Notes: generated from the letters alone by a model not told the origin. Numbered from the stretch's first letter, positions 27,813-38,090 are shown. The stretch: DNA of 64,000 nt from Burkholderia cenocepacia (GCF_900446215.1 NZ_UAQZ01000007.1:1-64000); one strand, 5' to 3'. Program-made: numbers and translations.

Positions 27813-27923
27813 CGGCGCGACGCGCGCCCGGCCCGATGCGGCCGCCTTCACGAAGGGCGGTGCGGCACGCGGCGGCGCGCGGCGCGAGTGAATCGACACG
27901 GACACATTCTGGAAGAAGCGAAC

Positions 27924-28415
27924 ATGAGACACATCATTTCCGTCCTGCTGGAGAACGAACCGGGCGCGCTGTCGCGCGTGGTCGGCCTGTTTTCCGCACG
28001 CGGCTACAACATCGAAACCTTGACGGTGGCGCCGACCGAAGATCAATCGCTGTCGCGGCTCACCATCGTTTCCATTGGCTCCGACGACGTGATCGAACAG
28101 ATCACGAAGCATCTGAACCGCCTTATCGAGGTGGTGAAAGTGGTGGACCTGACCGACGGTGCACACATCGAACGCGAGCTGATGCTGATCAAGGTACGTG
28201 CAGTGGGCAAGGAGCGCGAAGAAATGAAGCGGATGTCGGACATTTTCCGCGGCCGCATCATCGACGTGACCGAGAAGACCTACACGATCGAATTGACGGG
28301 CGCGAGCGACAAGCTCGACGCATTCATCCAGGGGCTGGACGCGGGCGCGATCCTCGAGACCGTGCGCACCGGCAGCTCCGGCATCGGACGCGGCGAGCGC
28401 ATCCTGAAGGTGTGA
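27924..28415 (+). CDS. ilvH: Acetolactate synthase small (regulatory) subunit
   Basis: This 163-residue subunit activates the large subunit and confers valine inhibition. The N-terminal ACT domain begins MRHIISVLLENEPGALSRVV, and the C-terminal ALS_ss_C domain contains RMSDIFRGRIIDVTEKTYTI. The start at 27924 matches the family. It lies 111 bases after ilvI and 105 before ilvC. Confidence 0.96.
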   Translation: MRHIISVLLENEPGALSRVVGLFSARGYNIETLTVAPTEDQSLSRLTIVSIGSDDVIEQITKHLNRLIEVVKVVDLTDGAHIERELMLIKVRAVGKEREEMKRMSDIFRGRIIDVTEKTYTIELTGASDKLDAFIQGLDAGAILETVRTGSSGIGRGERILKV

Positions 28416-28502
28416 TGCCGACATAGCCAAAGAGGCACGCCGGGTGCGCCGTCATGTCCCGGCCCGCAGTACTCCATCCGAACGAATTATTGAATTTTTT
28501 GA

Positions 28503-29537
<1,035 letters not shown>

Positions 29538-29552
29538 GCATCCCGTGCTGTT

Positions 29553-29622
29553 CCGGCCCTTCGAGCGAAGGGCCGGCATCAAAAAGCCGTCCGAAGGCAG
29601 CAGTGCCCCGGGCGGCTTTTGT
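29553..29622 (+). terminator. Rho-independent terminator after ilvC
   Basis: A perfect 9-bp hairpin (CCGGCCCTT/AAGGGCCGG, 29553-29576) is followed by a second one, AAAAGCCGTCC with GGGCGGCTTTT (29582-29620), ending in a T run. It closes the ilv operon 16 bases after the ilvC stop, so psd needs its own promoter; TTATGCTAC near 29622 could contribute. Confidence 0.75.
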
Positions 29623-29664
29623 TATGCTACGGGCTTTGCAATTCACCGAACACAGAACGAATCC

Positions 29665-30309
29665 ATGAACTATCCTCATCCGATCATCGCGCGCGAAGGC
29701 TGGCCGTTCATCGCGATTGCAGCCGTCATCGCGCTGTTGATCCATGCCGTCGGGGGCTTCGGCTTCGCGTGGCCGTTCTGGCTGCTGCTCGTCTTCGTCG
29801 TCCAGTTCTTCCGTGACCCGCAGCGCCCGATCCCGGCGCAGCCGAACGCGGTGCTGTGCCCGGCGGACGGCCGCATCGTCGCGGTCGAGACCGCGCAGGA
29901 TCCGTACGCGAACCGCGAAGCGCTGAAGATCAGCGTGTTCATGAATGTCTTCAATGTCCATTCGCAGCGCTCGCCGGTCGATGGCGCGATCAGCAAGGTC
30001 GAGTACTTCCCGGGCGCGTTCCTGAACGCGGCGATCGACAAGGCGTCGACCGAGAACGAGCGCAATGCGGTCGTGATCCAGACGGCGAGCGGCAAGACCG
30101 TCACCTCGGTGCAGATCGCCGGCCTGATCGCGCGCCGGATCCTCTGCTACGTGCGCGCCGGCGAGCCGCTGTCGCGCGGCCAGCGCTACGGTTTCATCCG
30201 CTTCGGTTCGCGCGTCGACGTGTACCTGCCGCTCGGCAGCCGCGCGAAGGTGTCGATCGGCGAGAAGGTCTACGCGTCGTCGACGATCCTCGCCGAGCTC
30301 GAGCAGTAA
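29665..30309 (+). CDS. psd: Phosphatidylserine decarboxylase
   Basis: This 214-residue pyruvoyl enzyme makes phosphatidylethanolamine from phosphatidylserine at the inner membrane. It is the short form, with two N-terminal hydrophobic segments. The core motif [20 protein letters not shown] is present, and the self-cleavage site is in [11 protein letters not shown], where the serine becomes the pyruvoyl group. The start [12 protein letters not shown] at 29665 matches homologues. pssA follows 15 bases later, so substrate and product steps are encoded together. Confidence 0.95.
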   Translation: MNYPHPIIAREGWPFIAIAAVIALLIHAVGGFGFAWPFWLLLVFVVQFFRDPQRPIPAQPNAVLCPADGRIVAVETAQDPYANREALKISVFMNVFNVHSQRSPVDGAISKVEYFPGAFLNAAIDKASTENERNAVVIQTASGKTVTSVQIAGLIARRILCYVRAGEPLSRGQRYGFIRFGSRVDVYLPLGSRAKVSIGEKVYASSTILAELEQ

Positions 30310-30324
30310 GCGGCGGGGCGCACG

Positions 30325-31197
30325 ATGGCCGCATTCAAACCGCGTCGGCCGCGCAACGGCTCCGGCCAGACGCCACGCCCGTTCCGCCGCAACAAGGTGA
30401 TGGCGCCCGATCCGGCGCCGCTCGAAAGCCGCCGCGCCGCGCGCCAGCGGTTCCTGAAGACGCGCGGCATCTATCTGCTGCCGAACGCATTCACGACCGC
30501 CGCGCTGTTCTGCGGCTTCTTCGCGGTCGTGCAGGCGATGAACGTGCGCTTCGAGATCGCCGCGATCGCGATTTTCGTCGCGATGGTGCTCGACGGGATG
30601 GACGGGCGCGTCGCGCGCATGACCCATACGCAGAGCGCGTTCGGCGAGCAGTTCGACAGCCTGTCGGACATGGTGTCGTTCGGCGTCGCGCCCGCGCTCG
30701 TGATGTACGAGTGGGTACTGAAGGATCTGGGCCGCTGGGGCTGGCTCGCCGCGTTCGTCTATTGCTCGGGCGCCGCGCTGCGCCTCGCGCGCTTCAACAC
30801 GAACATCGGCGTGGTCGACAAGCGCTTCTTCCAGGGGCTGCCGAGCCCGGCCGCCGCCGCGCTGATCGCGGGCTTCGTGTGGCTCGCGACCGACAACCGC
30901 GTGCCGATGAAGCTCGGCTGGCTGCCGTGGGTCGCGTTCGCGCTGACGATCTACGCGGGCGTGACGATGGTGTCGAACGCGCCGTTCTACAGCGGCAAGG
31001 CGCTCGACGTGCGGCACCGTGTGCCGTTCGCGGCCATCCTGCTCGTCGTGGTCGCGTTCGTGCTCGTGTCGTCCGATCCGCCGCTGATGCTGTTCTGCCT
31101 GTTCGTGTTGTACGGGCTGTCCGGCTACGTGTTCTGGGCCTACCAGGCCATCCGCGGGCGCGCCAATCCGGCGCGCTCGTCGCAGCGCGATCACTGA
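30325..31197 (+). CDS. pssA: CDP-diacylglycerol-serine O-phosphatidyltransferase
   Basis: This 290-residue integral membrane CDP-alcohol phosphotransferase makes phosphatidylserine. The catalytic signature is DGMDGRVAR followed by GEQFDSLSD (pattern DG-x2-AR-x8-G-x3-D-x3-D). A basic 45-residue cytoplasmic N-terminus (RRPRNGSGQTPRPFRRNK) precedes about eight hydrophobic segments. It is co-transcribed with psd and ends at a strong terminator. Confidence 0.94.
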   Translation: MAAFKPRRPRNGSGQTPRPFRRNKVMAPDPAPLESRRAARQRFLKTRGIYLLPNAFTTAALFCGFFAVVQAMNVRFEIAAIAIFVAMVLDGMDGRVARMTHTQSAFGEQFDSLSDMVSFGVAPALVMYEWVLKDLGRWGWLAAFVYCSGAALRLARFNTNIGVVDKRFFQGLPSPAAAALIAGFVWLATDNRVPMKLGWLPWVAFALTIYAGVTMVSNAPFYSGKALDVRHRVPFAAILLVVVAFVLVSSDPPLMLFCLFVLYGLSGYVFWAYQAIRGRANPARSSQRDH

Positions 31198-31217
31198 CTC
31201 CGGCGCGCGATTTGCCC

Positions 31218-31250
31218 GAAAACGGCGGCCTCGGGGCCGCCGTTTTCATG
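31218..31250 (+). terminator. Rho-independent terminator after pssA
   Basis: A perfect 13-bp stem, GAAAACGGCGGCC and GGCCGCCGTTTTC, closes a TCGG tetraloop, with the T run built into the descending arm. It ends the psd-pssA transcript 20 bases after the stop and insulates the leuA leader. Confidence 0.85.
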
Positions 31251-31298
31251 TGCCCCTTTTTCGAGCCGGGGGCGCGTCGATCCCCGGGTGCCGTCCGA

Positions 31299-31327
31299 TT
31301 GCGCGGCCAACCGAATGTCGCTATAGT
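31299..31327 (+). promoter_or_regulatory. Promoter of the leuA leader transcript
   Basis: TTGCGC and TATAGT are 17 bases apart. The predicted start of transcription (31334-31335) coincides with the ATG of the leader peptide, implying a leaderless mRNA. Confidence 0.65.
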
Positions 31328-31334
31328 CTTTGGC

Positions 31335-31415
31335 ATGACTGCATTTCCCCGCCTCTCCCTCCTTCTAGCCGGTGCGCCGCTACGCGCGCCAGCTTTGGCG
31401 CGCCTGCCGCGCTGA
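31335..31415 (+). CDS. leuL: Leucine-rich leader peptide upstream of leuA
   Basis: This 26-codon frame encodes MTAFPRLSLLLAGAPLRAPA followed by LARLPR. Seven leucine codons are present, four of them within five codons (CTC, then CTC, CTT, CTA). CTT and CTA are rare in this GC-rich genome, as expected for a leader that senses leucyl-tRNA. An 8-bp hairpin (GCGCGCCA/TGGCGCGC, 31384-31402) overlaps its end, and a second (CGCCA/TGGCG) lies at about 31455-31468. Together they look like an attenuation system for leuA. A clear terminator T run is not obvious, so the mechanism is uncertain. Confidence 0.5.
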   Translation: MTAFPRLSLLLAGAPLRAPALARLPR

Positions 31416-31520
31416 CCGTTCTCGCCCTCCGTCTCAAGCCTCGTCTGTTGTTGAGCGTCGCCAGCGGTGGCGCGATCTCGTTACGTTTGACTTCCGTATA
31501 AAAGAGCCCTGGAGCCCCCC

Positions 31521-33065
31521 ATGACAGACAAGCTGATCATTTTCGATACGACGTTGCGTGACGGCGAGCAATCGCCCGGTGCATCGATGACGAAGGAAGA
31601 GAAAATCCGTATCGCGAAGAATCTCGAGCGGATGAAGGTCGACGTGATCGAGGCCGGCTTCGCCGCCAGCTCGAACGGCGATTTCGACGCGATCCACACG
31701 ATCGCCGGTCTCGTGAAGGACAGCACGATCTGCTCGCTGGCGCGGGCCAACGACAAGGACATCCAGCGCGCGGCCGACGCGCTGAAGCCGGCCAACAGCT
31801 TCCGGATCCACACGTTCATCGCGACGTCGCCGCTGCACATGGAGAAGAAGCTGCGGATGACGCCCGACCAGGTGTTCGAGCAGGCGCGCCTCGCGGTGCG
31901 TTTCGCACGCAAGTTCACCGACAACGTCGAGTTCTCGCCGGAAGACGGCAGCCGCTCGGACATGGATTTCCTGTGCCGCGTGCTGGAAGCCGTGATCGCG
32001 GAAGGCGCGACGACGATCAACATCGCCGATACGGTCGGCTACGGCGTGCCGGAACTCTACGGCAACCTCGTGAAGACGCTGCGCGAGCGCATTCCGAACT
32101 CGGACAAGGCGATCTTTTCGGTGCACTGCCACAACGACCTCGGGATGGCGGTCGCGAACTCGCTCGCCGGCGTGAAGATCGGCGGCGCGCGTCAGGTCGA
32201 GTGCACGATCAACGGTCTCGGCGAGCGCGCGGGCAATACGTCGCTCGAGGAAATCGTGATGGCCGTGAAGACCCGCAAGGACTATTTCGGCCTCGACGTC
32301 GGCATCGACACGTCGCAGATCGTGCCGACGTCGAAGCTCGTGTCGCAGATCACCGGCTTCGTCGTGCAGCCGAACAAGGCGGTGGTCGGCGCGAACGCAT
32401 TCGCGCACGCGTCGGGCATTCACCAGGACGGCGTGCTGAAGGCGCGCGACACCTACGAGATCATGCGCGCGGAAGACGTGGGCTGGACCGCGAACAAGAT
32501 CGTGCTCGGCAAGTTGTCGGGCCGCAACGCGTTCAAGCAGCGCCTGCAGGAGCTCGGCGTGTCGCTCGACAGCGAAGCGGAATTGAATGCCGCGTTCATG
32601 CGCTTCAAGGATCTGGCCGACCGCAAGGCGGAGATCTTCGACGAGGACATCATCGCGATCGTGTCCGAGGAGTCGGCGCTCGCGCAGGAGCAGGAGCACT
32701 TCAAGTTCGTGTCGCTGTCGCAGCGTTCGGAAACGGGCGAGCAGCCGCAGGCGAAGGTCGTGTTCGCGGTCGAAGGCAAGGAAGTGACCGGCGAGGCGCG
32801 CGGCAACGGCCCGGTCGATGCGACGTTCAATGCGATCGAGGGTGAGGTCGGCAGCGGGTCCGAGCTGCTGCTGTACTCGGTGAACGCGATCACGACCGGC
32901 ACGCAGGCGCAGGGCGAAGTGACCGTCCGGCTGTCGAAGAGCGGGCGGATCGTCAACGGCGTCGGCACCGATCCGGATATCGTCGCCGCGTCCGCGAAGG
33001 CGTACATTTCCGCGCTGAACAAGCTGCACTCGAAGGACGACAAGGTCAACCCGCAGCGCTCGTAA
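31521..33065 (+). CDS. leuA: 2-isopropylmalate synthase
   Basis: LeuA condenses acetyl-CoA with 2-oxoisovalerate, the first step of leucine synthesis. The 514-residue protein is a DRE-TIM metallolyase with [16 protein letters not shown] at residues 7-22 and [18 protein letters not shown] carrying the metal-binding histidines. The C-terminal LeuA allosteric domain (about 390-510, [20 protein letters not shown]) gives leucine feedback. The start at 31521 lies after GGAGCCCCCC, a modest ribosome-binding site. Expression is probably set by the leader region upstream. Confidence 0.96.
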   Translation: MTDKLIIFDTTLRDGEQSPGASMTKEEKIRIAKNLERMKVDVIEAGFAASSNGDFDAIHTIAGLVKDSTICSLARANDKDIQRAADALKPANSFRIHTFIATSPLHMEKKLRMTPDQVFEQARLAVRFARKFTDNVEFSPEDGSRSDMDFLCRVLEAVIAEGATTINIADTVGYGVPELYGNLVKTLRERIPNSDKAIFSVHCHNDLGMAVANSLAGVKIGGARQVECTINGLGERAGNTSLEEIVMAVKTRKDYFGLDVGIDTSQIVPTSKLVSQITGFVVQPNKAVVGANAFAHASGIHQDGVLKARDTYEIMRAEDVGWTANKIVLGKLSGRNAFKQRLQELGVSLDSEAELNAAFMRFKDLADRKAEIFDEDIIAIVSEESALAQEQEHFKFVSLSQRSETGEQPQAKVVFAVEGKEVTGEARGNGPVDATFNAIEGEVGSGSELLLYSVNAITTGTQAQGEVTVRLSKSGRIVNGVGTDPDIVAASAKAYISALNKLHSKDDKVNPQRS

Positions 33066-33089
33066 GCGCCGCGCGTCACGTTGCCCGAA

Positions 33090-33126
33090 ACGCCCCGTGC
33101 GGCCCTGCGCCGCCGGGGTGTTTTTT
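33090..33126 (+). terminator. Rho-independent terminator after leuA
   Basis: ACGCCCCG pairs with CGGGGTGT around a 16-base GC-rich loop and is followed by six T. It lies between the convergent leuA and SulP genes. Confidence 0.7.
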
Positions 33127-33136
33127 CATCGGCCGC

Positions 33137-34687
33137 TCATTCGGCGGCCGGCGCGCGGAACAGCCAGCGGCGCGCCGCCGTGCGTGGCGCCGGCTGGCGC
33201 CGGCGGAACTCGACCGCGATCCCGCGCCGCGGCGCATCGGCGACGAACGCATCGAGCAGTTCGAGCACGTCGTGATCGATGTAGTCGGCGCGCGTCGCGT
33301 CGATGATCACCGCCGCGCGGTCCGGAATGTGCCGCAGATGGTGCTTGACCTGTACCTTGCCCAGAAACGACACGTCCTTGCGGAACGACAGCAGGAAGTG
33401 GTCGTCATGCTGCGCGAGCGTGACGGGGCTCTTCAGGTTCGCGACGGCGACGGCGAGCACGCTGCACGCGAGGCCGAGCGCGATGCCGAACAGCAGGTCG
33501 ACCGCCAGCACGCCGACGATCGTCGCGGCGAACGGCACGAACGCGGCCGGCCCCTGTTTCATCACCGAGCGAAACAGCGCCGGCTTCGCCAGCTTGAAGC
33601 CCGTGTGGATCAGGATCGCGGCGAGGCTCGCGAGCGGGATCAGGTTGATCAGCCCGGTGAGCGCGAACACGCTGGCGAGCAGCAGCACCCCGTGGACGAT
33701 CGCCGACATCCGGCTTTGCGCGCCCGCGTTGACGTTTACCGAGCTGCGCACGATCACCGACGTGATCGGCAGGCCGCCGACCGCGCCCGCGACGAGATTG
33801 CCGACGCCCTGGGCCTTCAGTTCGCGGTCGGGTTGCACCGGCCGGCGCTTCGGGTCGATCTGTTCGACCGCTTCGAGGCTCAGCAGGGTTTCGAGACTGG
33901 CGACGACCGCGAGCGTGATCGCGACGCGCCACACGTCCGGATTGACGAGCTGCGCGAAGTTGGGGCCGAGCTCCGCGTGCTTGAGCGATGCCGCGAATGC
34001 GGTGAACGATCCGAGTTCGGGCAAGGTGACGCGGTGGGCGGCGCCCGGCGCGACCGCGGGCGCGACGACACCCAGCACCAGCGTCGCGCCGATGCCGAGC
34101 ACGACCACCGCGAGCGGCGCGGGCACCGAGCGCACCAGCGCGAAGCGGCGCAGCGCGGGGGTGTCCCATGCCACCAGCAACGCGAGCGACGCGAGCGCGA
34201 TGGCCGTGGCGGCCCATGCGACCGGCAGCCCCGGCCAGTTCGCAAACGATTGCGCGGCCGAGCCGCCAATGCCGAAGGCGAACGGAATCTGCTTCACGAT
34301 CAGCAGCAGGCCGATCGCGGCGAGCATGCCCTTGATGACGGGCGACGGCACGTAGGCGGCGAAGCGGCCGGCGCGCAGCATGCCGAAGCCGAACTGCAGC
34401 ACGCCGGACAGCAGCACCGCGAGCAGGAACGCGGAGAAGCTGCCGAGTTGCGCGATCCCTTCGACGACGATCACGACGAGGCCGGCGGCCGGTCCGCTGA
34501 CGGACAGCGACGAGCCGCTCAGCAGCGCGACGACGATGCCGCCGACGATGCCCGACACGAGCCCGGCGAACGGCTCGACGCCGGAGGCGTTGGCGATACC
34601 GAGACAGAGCGGTAGCGCAACGAGGAAAACGACGATGCCGGCGACGATGTCGCGCGGCAGGGTGGACAGGCGCTCGTTCAGTTTCAT
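33137..34687 (-). CDS. SulP-family anion transporter, possible bicarbonate transporter
   Basis: This 516-residue SLC26/SulP protein has about 12-14 membrane segments. It opens with TLPRDIVAGIVVFLVALPLC, the SulP signature region. A C-terminal STAS domain contains AAVIIDATRADYIDHDVLEL. SulP proteins carry sulfate, bicarbonate or dicarboxylates. The gene lies 40 bases downstream of a beta-carbonic anhydrase on the same strand, which favours bicarbonate or CO2 metabolism (inference from context). The start MKLNERLSTL at 34687 fits homologues. Confidence 0.85.
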   Translation of the reverse strand: MKLNERLSTLPRDIVAGIVVFLVALPLCLGIANASGVEPFAGLVSGIVGGIVVALLSGSSLSVSGPAAGLVVIVVEGIAQLGSFSAFLLAVLLSGVLQFGFGMLRAGRFAAYVPSPVIKGMLAAIGLLLIVKQIPFAFGIGGSAAQSFANWPGLPVAWAATAIALASLALLVAWDTPALRRFALVRSVPAPLAVVVLGIGATLVLGVVAPAVAPGAAHRVTLPELGSFTAFAASLKHAELGPNFAQLVNPDVWRVAITLAVVASLETLLSLEAVEQIDPKRRPVQPDRELKAQGVGNLVAGAVGGLPITSVIVRSSVNVNAGAQSRMSAIVHGVLLLASVFALTGLINLIPLASLAAILIHTGFKLAKPALFRSVMKQGPAAFVPFAATIVGVLAVDLLFGIALGLACSVLAVAVANLKSPVTLAQHDDHFLLSFRKDVSFLGKVQVKHHLRHIPDRAAVIIDATRADYIDHDVLELLDAFVADAPRRGIAVEFRRRQPAPRTAARRWLFRAPAAE

Positions 34688-34727
34688 GGTTGGGGTGGTT
34701 TCGTTGGCAGGGAGGGCAGGGCGCGGG

Positions 34728-35369
34728 TCAACCGAGCGCGGCGGCGGTCGCGACAGGTTCGGGCTCGGCTTCGGTCGGCAATGCCGCATAGCCGGAATCG
34801 AGCTCCTTCAGGCGGCCGTCGGCGAGCGAAAAGATCCAGCCGTGCACGAGCGGCGGCCGTTCGCGACCGCGCACGATCGGCGACGCGCGCAGCAGCCGCA
34901 CCTGTTCGAGCACGTTCAGCTCGGCGAGGCGGTCGGCGGCGGCCATGTCGTCGAGCCCGTCGAGCGTGTCGCGATGGCGCCGCGCGAGCGCGCAGAGCGG
35001 TGCGATGCGGCGCGCGACGTGCGGCAGGTCGGCGGGCGGCGGCAGCAGCGATGCGCGCACGCCGCCGCATCCGTAGTGGCCGCACACGATCACGTGATCG
35101 ACCTTCAGCACCCGCACCGCGTACTCGAGCACGCTGGCGGAATTGTCGTCGTCGGGATGGAACAGGTTCGCGATGTTGCGATGGACGAACAGCTCGCCGG
35201 GCGCGCAGTGCGTGATGGTTTCCGCCGGCACGCGGCTGTCGGCGCAGCCGATCCACAGGACGCGCGGGTTCTGGCCGCGCGCGAGCGCGTCGAAGAAGCC
35301 GGGCGTGTGTTCGCGCGTCTCGCGGGCCCAGGCAATGTTGGCAACCAGCATGCTCTTGGGGCGATTCAT
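34728..35369 (-). CDS. Beta-class carbonic anhydrase
   Basis: This zinc enzyme interconverts CO2 and bicarbonate. The 213-residue protein has the zinc ligands Cys42 (CADSR), His98 and Cys101 (HYGC), with the catalytic Asp44-Arg46 pair. The N-terminal MNRPKSMLVANIAWARE matches homologues, and AGGAG lies 5 bases before the ATG at 35369. It is transcribed ahead of the SulP gene. A perfect dyad lies 123 bases upstream. Confidence 0.93.
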   Translation of the reverse strand: MNRPKSMLVANIAWARETREHTPGFFDALARGQNPRVLWIGCADSRVPAETITHCAPGELFVHRNIANLFHPDDDNSASVLEYAVRVLKVDHVIVCGHYGCGGVRASLLPPPADLPHVARRIAPLCALARRHRDTLDGLDDMAAADRLAELNVLEQVRLLRASPIVRGRERPPLVHGWIFSLADGRLKELDSGYAALPTEAEPEPVATAAALG

Positions 35370-35491
35370 GAGGACTCCTTTGTGATAAAGGCAAATAAAT
35401 ATCGGCCGAAATGGCGCAAGCGCATTCTTTCTAAATTGAAAGGTTGAATTTCGACTGATATTAGGGGTATGCCCTAGCACTCCGGGTGAAC

Positions 35492-35508
35492 TGAAACAAA
35501 TTGTTTCA
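35492..35508. promoter_or_regulatory. Perfect dyad upstream of the carbonic anhydrase gene
   Basis: TGAAACAA-A-TTGTTTCA is an 8+1+8 perfect palindrome about 120 bases before the carbonic anhydrase start, in an AT-rich 380-base intergenic region. It has the form of an operator for a dimeric regulator. No regulator gene is adjacent. The rest of 35370-35680 shows nothing else I can assign. Confidence 0.4.
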
Positions 35509-35681
35509 AATTGATTGGGCATAGTGCATTGCATGCACCAGCGCGACGCATGACATGCACGGCCCATGCCTGTATGCGCGCAGTGGCCCGCATGACGGGG
35601 CGTTCAGCGGCTTGCCATCGGAATGTCAGGAATCGGAAAAGATTTCCGTCTTGTTCTTCGAATTAAATAAGACGACGGAAA

Positions 35682-35722
35682 AAATGAAATGGCCATTCAC
35701 GCAATAATTCGTAAATGGCCAT
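35682..35722 (-). terminator. Terminator after the lipoprotein gene
   Basis: Read on the minus strand, AATGGCCATT occurs twice around 15 bases and can pair as a 10-bp stem. It is followed by TTTCATTTTTT. It lies about 30 bases beyond the lipoprotein stop, a reasonable intrinsic terminator. Confidence 0.6.
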
Positions 35723-35752
35723 TGCGACAATTGCGCTTGAATGCGCAATCGG

Positions 35753-36265
35753 TCAGAACAGGGTGCGGCGATCGGGATCGTGCAGCGGGTCCGGCGTTTT
35801 CTGCGTGGTGCGCAGGATGCCCTGCGGATCGAAGTAGAAGCTGTACATCATGTACCAGACGTTGTCCTCGAGATACCGGTACGTCCACACCTCGCGTTTC
35901 ATCAGCGGGAAGTAGGACGTCTCGACCGGGCGTCCGAAATTGACGAGGACGTCGGTCTTCGTCCACTTGCCGATCTCCGCGCGATAGAACTCGCTCGGCT
36001 GCAGCACCTGACGCACGTTGACGATCCGGTGGGCCGCATCGACGTCGGCCGCGACCGTGATTTCGCCCATTGGCTGGGTCGGCCACATCAGGCGCTTGCC
36101 GCCGCCGGGCAGGTCGTAGATCTCGCGCGGCGGGCCCATGCGTGCGACGATCGCCGACTCGTCCTGGCCGGCCTGGTATTGCTGCCACGGTTGCGCGCAA
36201 CCGGCCAGCAGCGCGGTAGCGCAGACGGCCAGCACCGGCAGGCGCGCGGGAATGCGAATGCGCAT
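35753..36265 (-). CDS. Outer-membrane lipoprotein, BamE/SmpA-like
   Basis: This 170-residue protein has a lipoprotein signal: MRIRIPARLPVLAVCATALL then AGC, with Cys23 as the lipidated residue. The mature part has the small-lipoprotein pattern DESAIVARMGPPREIYDLPG and WTYRYLEDNVWYMMYSFYF, where a short helix and an antiparallel sheet resemble the BamE/SmpA fold. Function is unknown; a role in outer-membrane assembly is only suggested by fold. Confidence 0.75.
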   Translation of the reverse strand: MRIRIPARLPVLAVCATALLAGCAQPWQQYQAGQDESAIVARMGPPREIYDLPGGGKRLMWPTQPMGEITVAADVDAAHRIVNVRQVLQPSEFYRAEIGKWTKTDVLVNFGRPVETSYFPLMKREVWTYRYLEDNVWYMMYSFYFDPQGILRTTQKTPDPLHDPDRRTLF

Positions 36266-36430
36266 CGGATTCTCCAGAACACGGAAACAAGTCCCGTTTT
36301 ATCACGGACGGCGCGCGACGGCGCATCGCATGCGAAAAATCGGTGCGGATCGCAGCTGTCGCGCTTGCGGGCGGCGGTCGCGGCGGCCTATGATCCGCGC
36401 TTCTCGGGCAGATTGAAGGGCAGGTGGCCG

Positions 36431-37690
36431 ATGCAGGGTTGGAAGCGGTGCGCGCTCGCGTGGAGCGCGGGGTGGATGCTGGCGTCGTCCGCGTTTGCCG
36501 GTGGCGAGCCGGTGCGGATCGCGCTGATCGAAGGGATGTCGGGCCCGTTCGCGAACGCGGGGGCGGCGGTCGAGCGCAACCTGCGTTTCGGCGTCGAGCA
36601 GGTCAACGCGGCGGGCGGCGTGAAGCTGCGCGATGGCACGCATCCGCTCGAACTCGTCGTGCTCGACAGCAAGGGCAGCCCGGAGGAGGCGCTCGTGCAA
36701 TTGCGCGCGGCGGCCGACCGCCATATCGGCTTCGTCGCGCAGGGCAACAGCTCGGCCGTCGCGGCCGCGCTCGTCGCGGCGCTCGACAAGCTGAACGTGC
36801 GCAATCCGGACAGCCGGATGCTGTTCCTGAACTATTCGGCCGACGATCCGGCGCTGACCGGCGCGCGTTGCAGTTTCTGGCATTTCCGCTTCGATGCGCA
36901 TGCCGGCATGCGGATGGCCGCGCTCGCGGACGTGATGGCGCGCGATCGCGCGCTGCGCAAGGTCTATCTGCTGAACCAGGACTACAGCTTCGGCCACGAC
37001 GTTAGCACCCTCGCACGGCAGGCGCTGGCCGCGCGGCGCCCGGACGTGACGATCGCGGGCGACGAATTCCACCCGATCGGCCGGATCAAGGATTTCTCGC
37101 CGTATATCGCGAAGATCCGCGCCAGCGGCGCGGACGCCGTCGTGACCGGCAACTGGGGCAACGACCTCACGCTGCTCGTGAAGGCGGCGCGCGAACAGGG
37201 GCTCGACGCGAAGTTCTATACGTTCTACGGCAACAGCCTCGGCGCGCCGTCGGCCCTGGGCGACGCGGGCGTCGGCCGCGTGGTGGCCGTGGCCGACTGG
37301 CATCCGAACGCGGGCGGGGCCAAATCCGACGCGTTCTACCGCGCGTTCCGGACCCGTTTCCCGGCCGCGCAGGACGACTATCCGGTGCGGCGGATGAGCC
37401 AGATGATCGAGATGCTGGCCGCCGCGATGACCCGCGCGGGGTCGGCCGACCCGGTCGCGGTCGCGCGTGCGCTCGAAGGCCTGTCGTTCGACGACGGCTT
37501 CCACGCGTCGCGGATGCGCGCGCAGGATCACCAGCTGATCCAGCCCCTTTACGTGATGGACATGGACAAGGTCGGCGCGCCGGGCGTGCGCTTCGACAAC
37601 GAAGGGTCGGGCTACGGCTTTCGGACGGTGCTCGCGGTGCCGGCGCAGCGCACGGAGATGCCGTCGACGTGTTCGATGACGCGTCCGTGA
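36431..37690 (+). CDS. Branched-chain amino-acid-type ABC transporter substrate-binding protein
   Basis: This 419-residue periplasmic protein has a signal peptide (ALAWSAGWMLASSAFAGG). The type I binding fold follows: VRIALIEGMSGPFANAGAAV, EQVNAAGGVKLRDGTHPLEL, and a late FDNEGSGYGFRTVLAVPAQR segment. Homologues bind amino acids, amides, urea or aromatic compounds. No permease or ATPase gene is adjacent, so it would work with components encoded elsewhere. It stands alone between the divergent lipoprotein gene and rpsO. Confidence 0.85.
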   Translation: MQGWKRCALAWSAGWMLASSAFAGGEPVRIALIEGMSGPFANAGAAVERNLRFGVEQVNAAGGVKLRDGTHPLELVVLDSKGSPEEALVQLRAAADRHIGFVAQGNSSAVAAALVAALDKLNVRNPDSRMLFLNYSADDPALTGARCSFWHFRFDAHAGMRMAALADVMARDRALRKVYLLNQDYSFGHDVSTLARQALAARRPDVTIAGDEFHPIGRIKDFSPYIAKIRASGADAVVTGNWGNDLTLLVKAAREQGLDAKFYTFYGNSLGAPSALGDAGVGRVVAVADWHPNAGGAKSDAFYRAFRTRFPAAQDDYPVRRMSQMIEMLAAAMTRAGSADPVAVARALEGLSFDDGFHASRMRAQDHQLIQPLYVMDMDKVGAPGVRFDNEGSGYGFRTVLAVPAQRTEMPSTCSMTRP

Positions 37691-37719
37691 CGGGAGGCGG
37701 TAAGAACGGCATCGAGTTG

Positions 37720-37728
37720 TGCTACAAT
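37720..37728 (+). promoter_or_regulatory. Extended -10 promoter of rpsO
   Basis: TGCTACAAT is a TGN-extended -10 box 69 bases before the rpsO start, with no clear -35. A start near 37735 would give a leader of about 60 bases, long enough for S15 autoregulation as in other bacteria. Confidence 0.5.
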
Positions 37729-37797
37729 GCGCGCCGGTTGTAAGTCACGGCACGGCCATTCTTCCGTGTCCGCCTGTTCAGTTAGAAAGGAAATCAC

Positions 37798-38067
37798 ATG
37801 TCTGTTGCAGATATCAAGAAGTCGGAAGTCGTTGCTCAGTTCGCCCGCGGTACCAACGACACGGGGTCGCCCGAAGTCCAGGTCGCACTGCTGACCGCAC
37901 GTATCGTCGAACTGACGGGTCACTTCAAGACCCACGCGAAGGATCACCACAGCCGCCGCGGCCTGCTGCGCATGGTGAGCCGCCGCCGCAAGCTGCTCGA
38001 CTACCTCAAGGGCAAGGATGCCGACCGTTACCGCGCACTGATCGAGAAGCTGGGTCTGCGTAAGTAA
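37798..38067 (+). CDS. rpsO: Ribosomal protein S15
   Basis: This 89-residue 30S subunit protein has the S15 signature [20 protein letters not shown] and [20 protein letters not shown]. It binds 16S rRNA early in assembly. AAAGGAA precedes the ATG. A terminator follows 23 bases after the stop, and pnp lies downstream as in most proteobacteria. Confidence 0.98.
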   Translation: MSVADIKKSEVVAQFARGTNDTGSPEVQVALLTARIVELTGHFKTHAKDHHSRRGLLRMVSRRRKLLDYLKGKDADRYRALIEKLGLRK

Positions 38068-38090
38068 TCGAGGCGATTGCCGCCAGCAAG

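Noticed and set aside
25962-28430. An 822-codon minus-strand frame opposite ilvI and ilvH
   Set aside because: It is the antisense shadow of two well-conserved genes, with Arg/His-rich composition.
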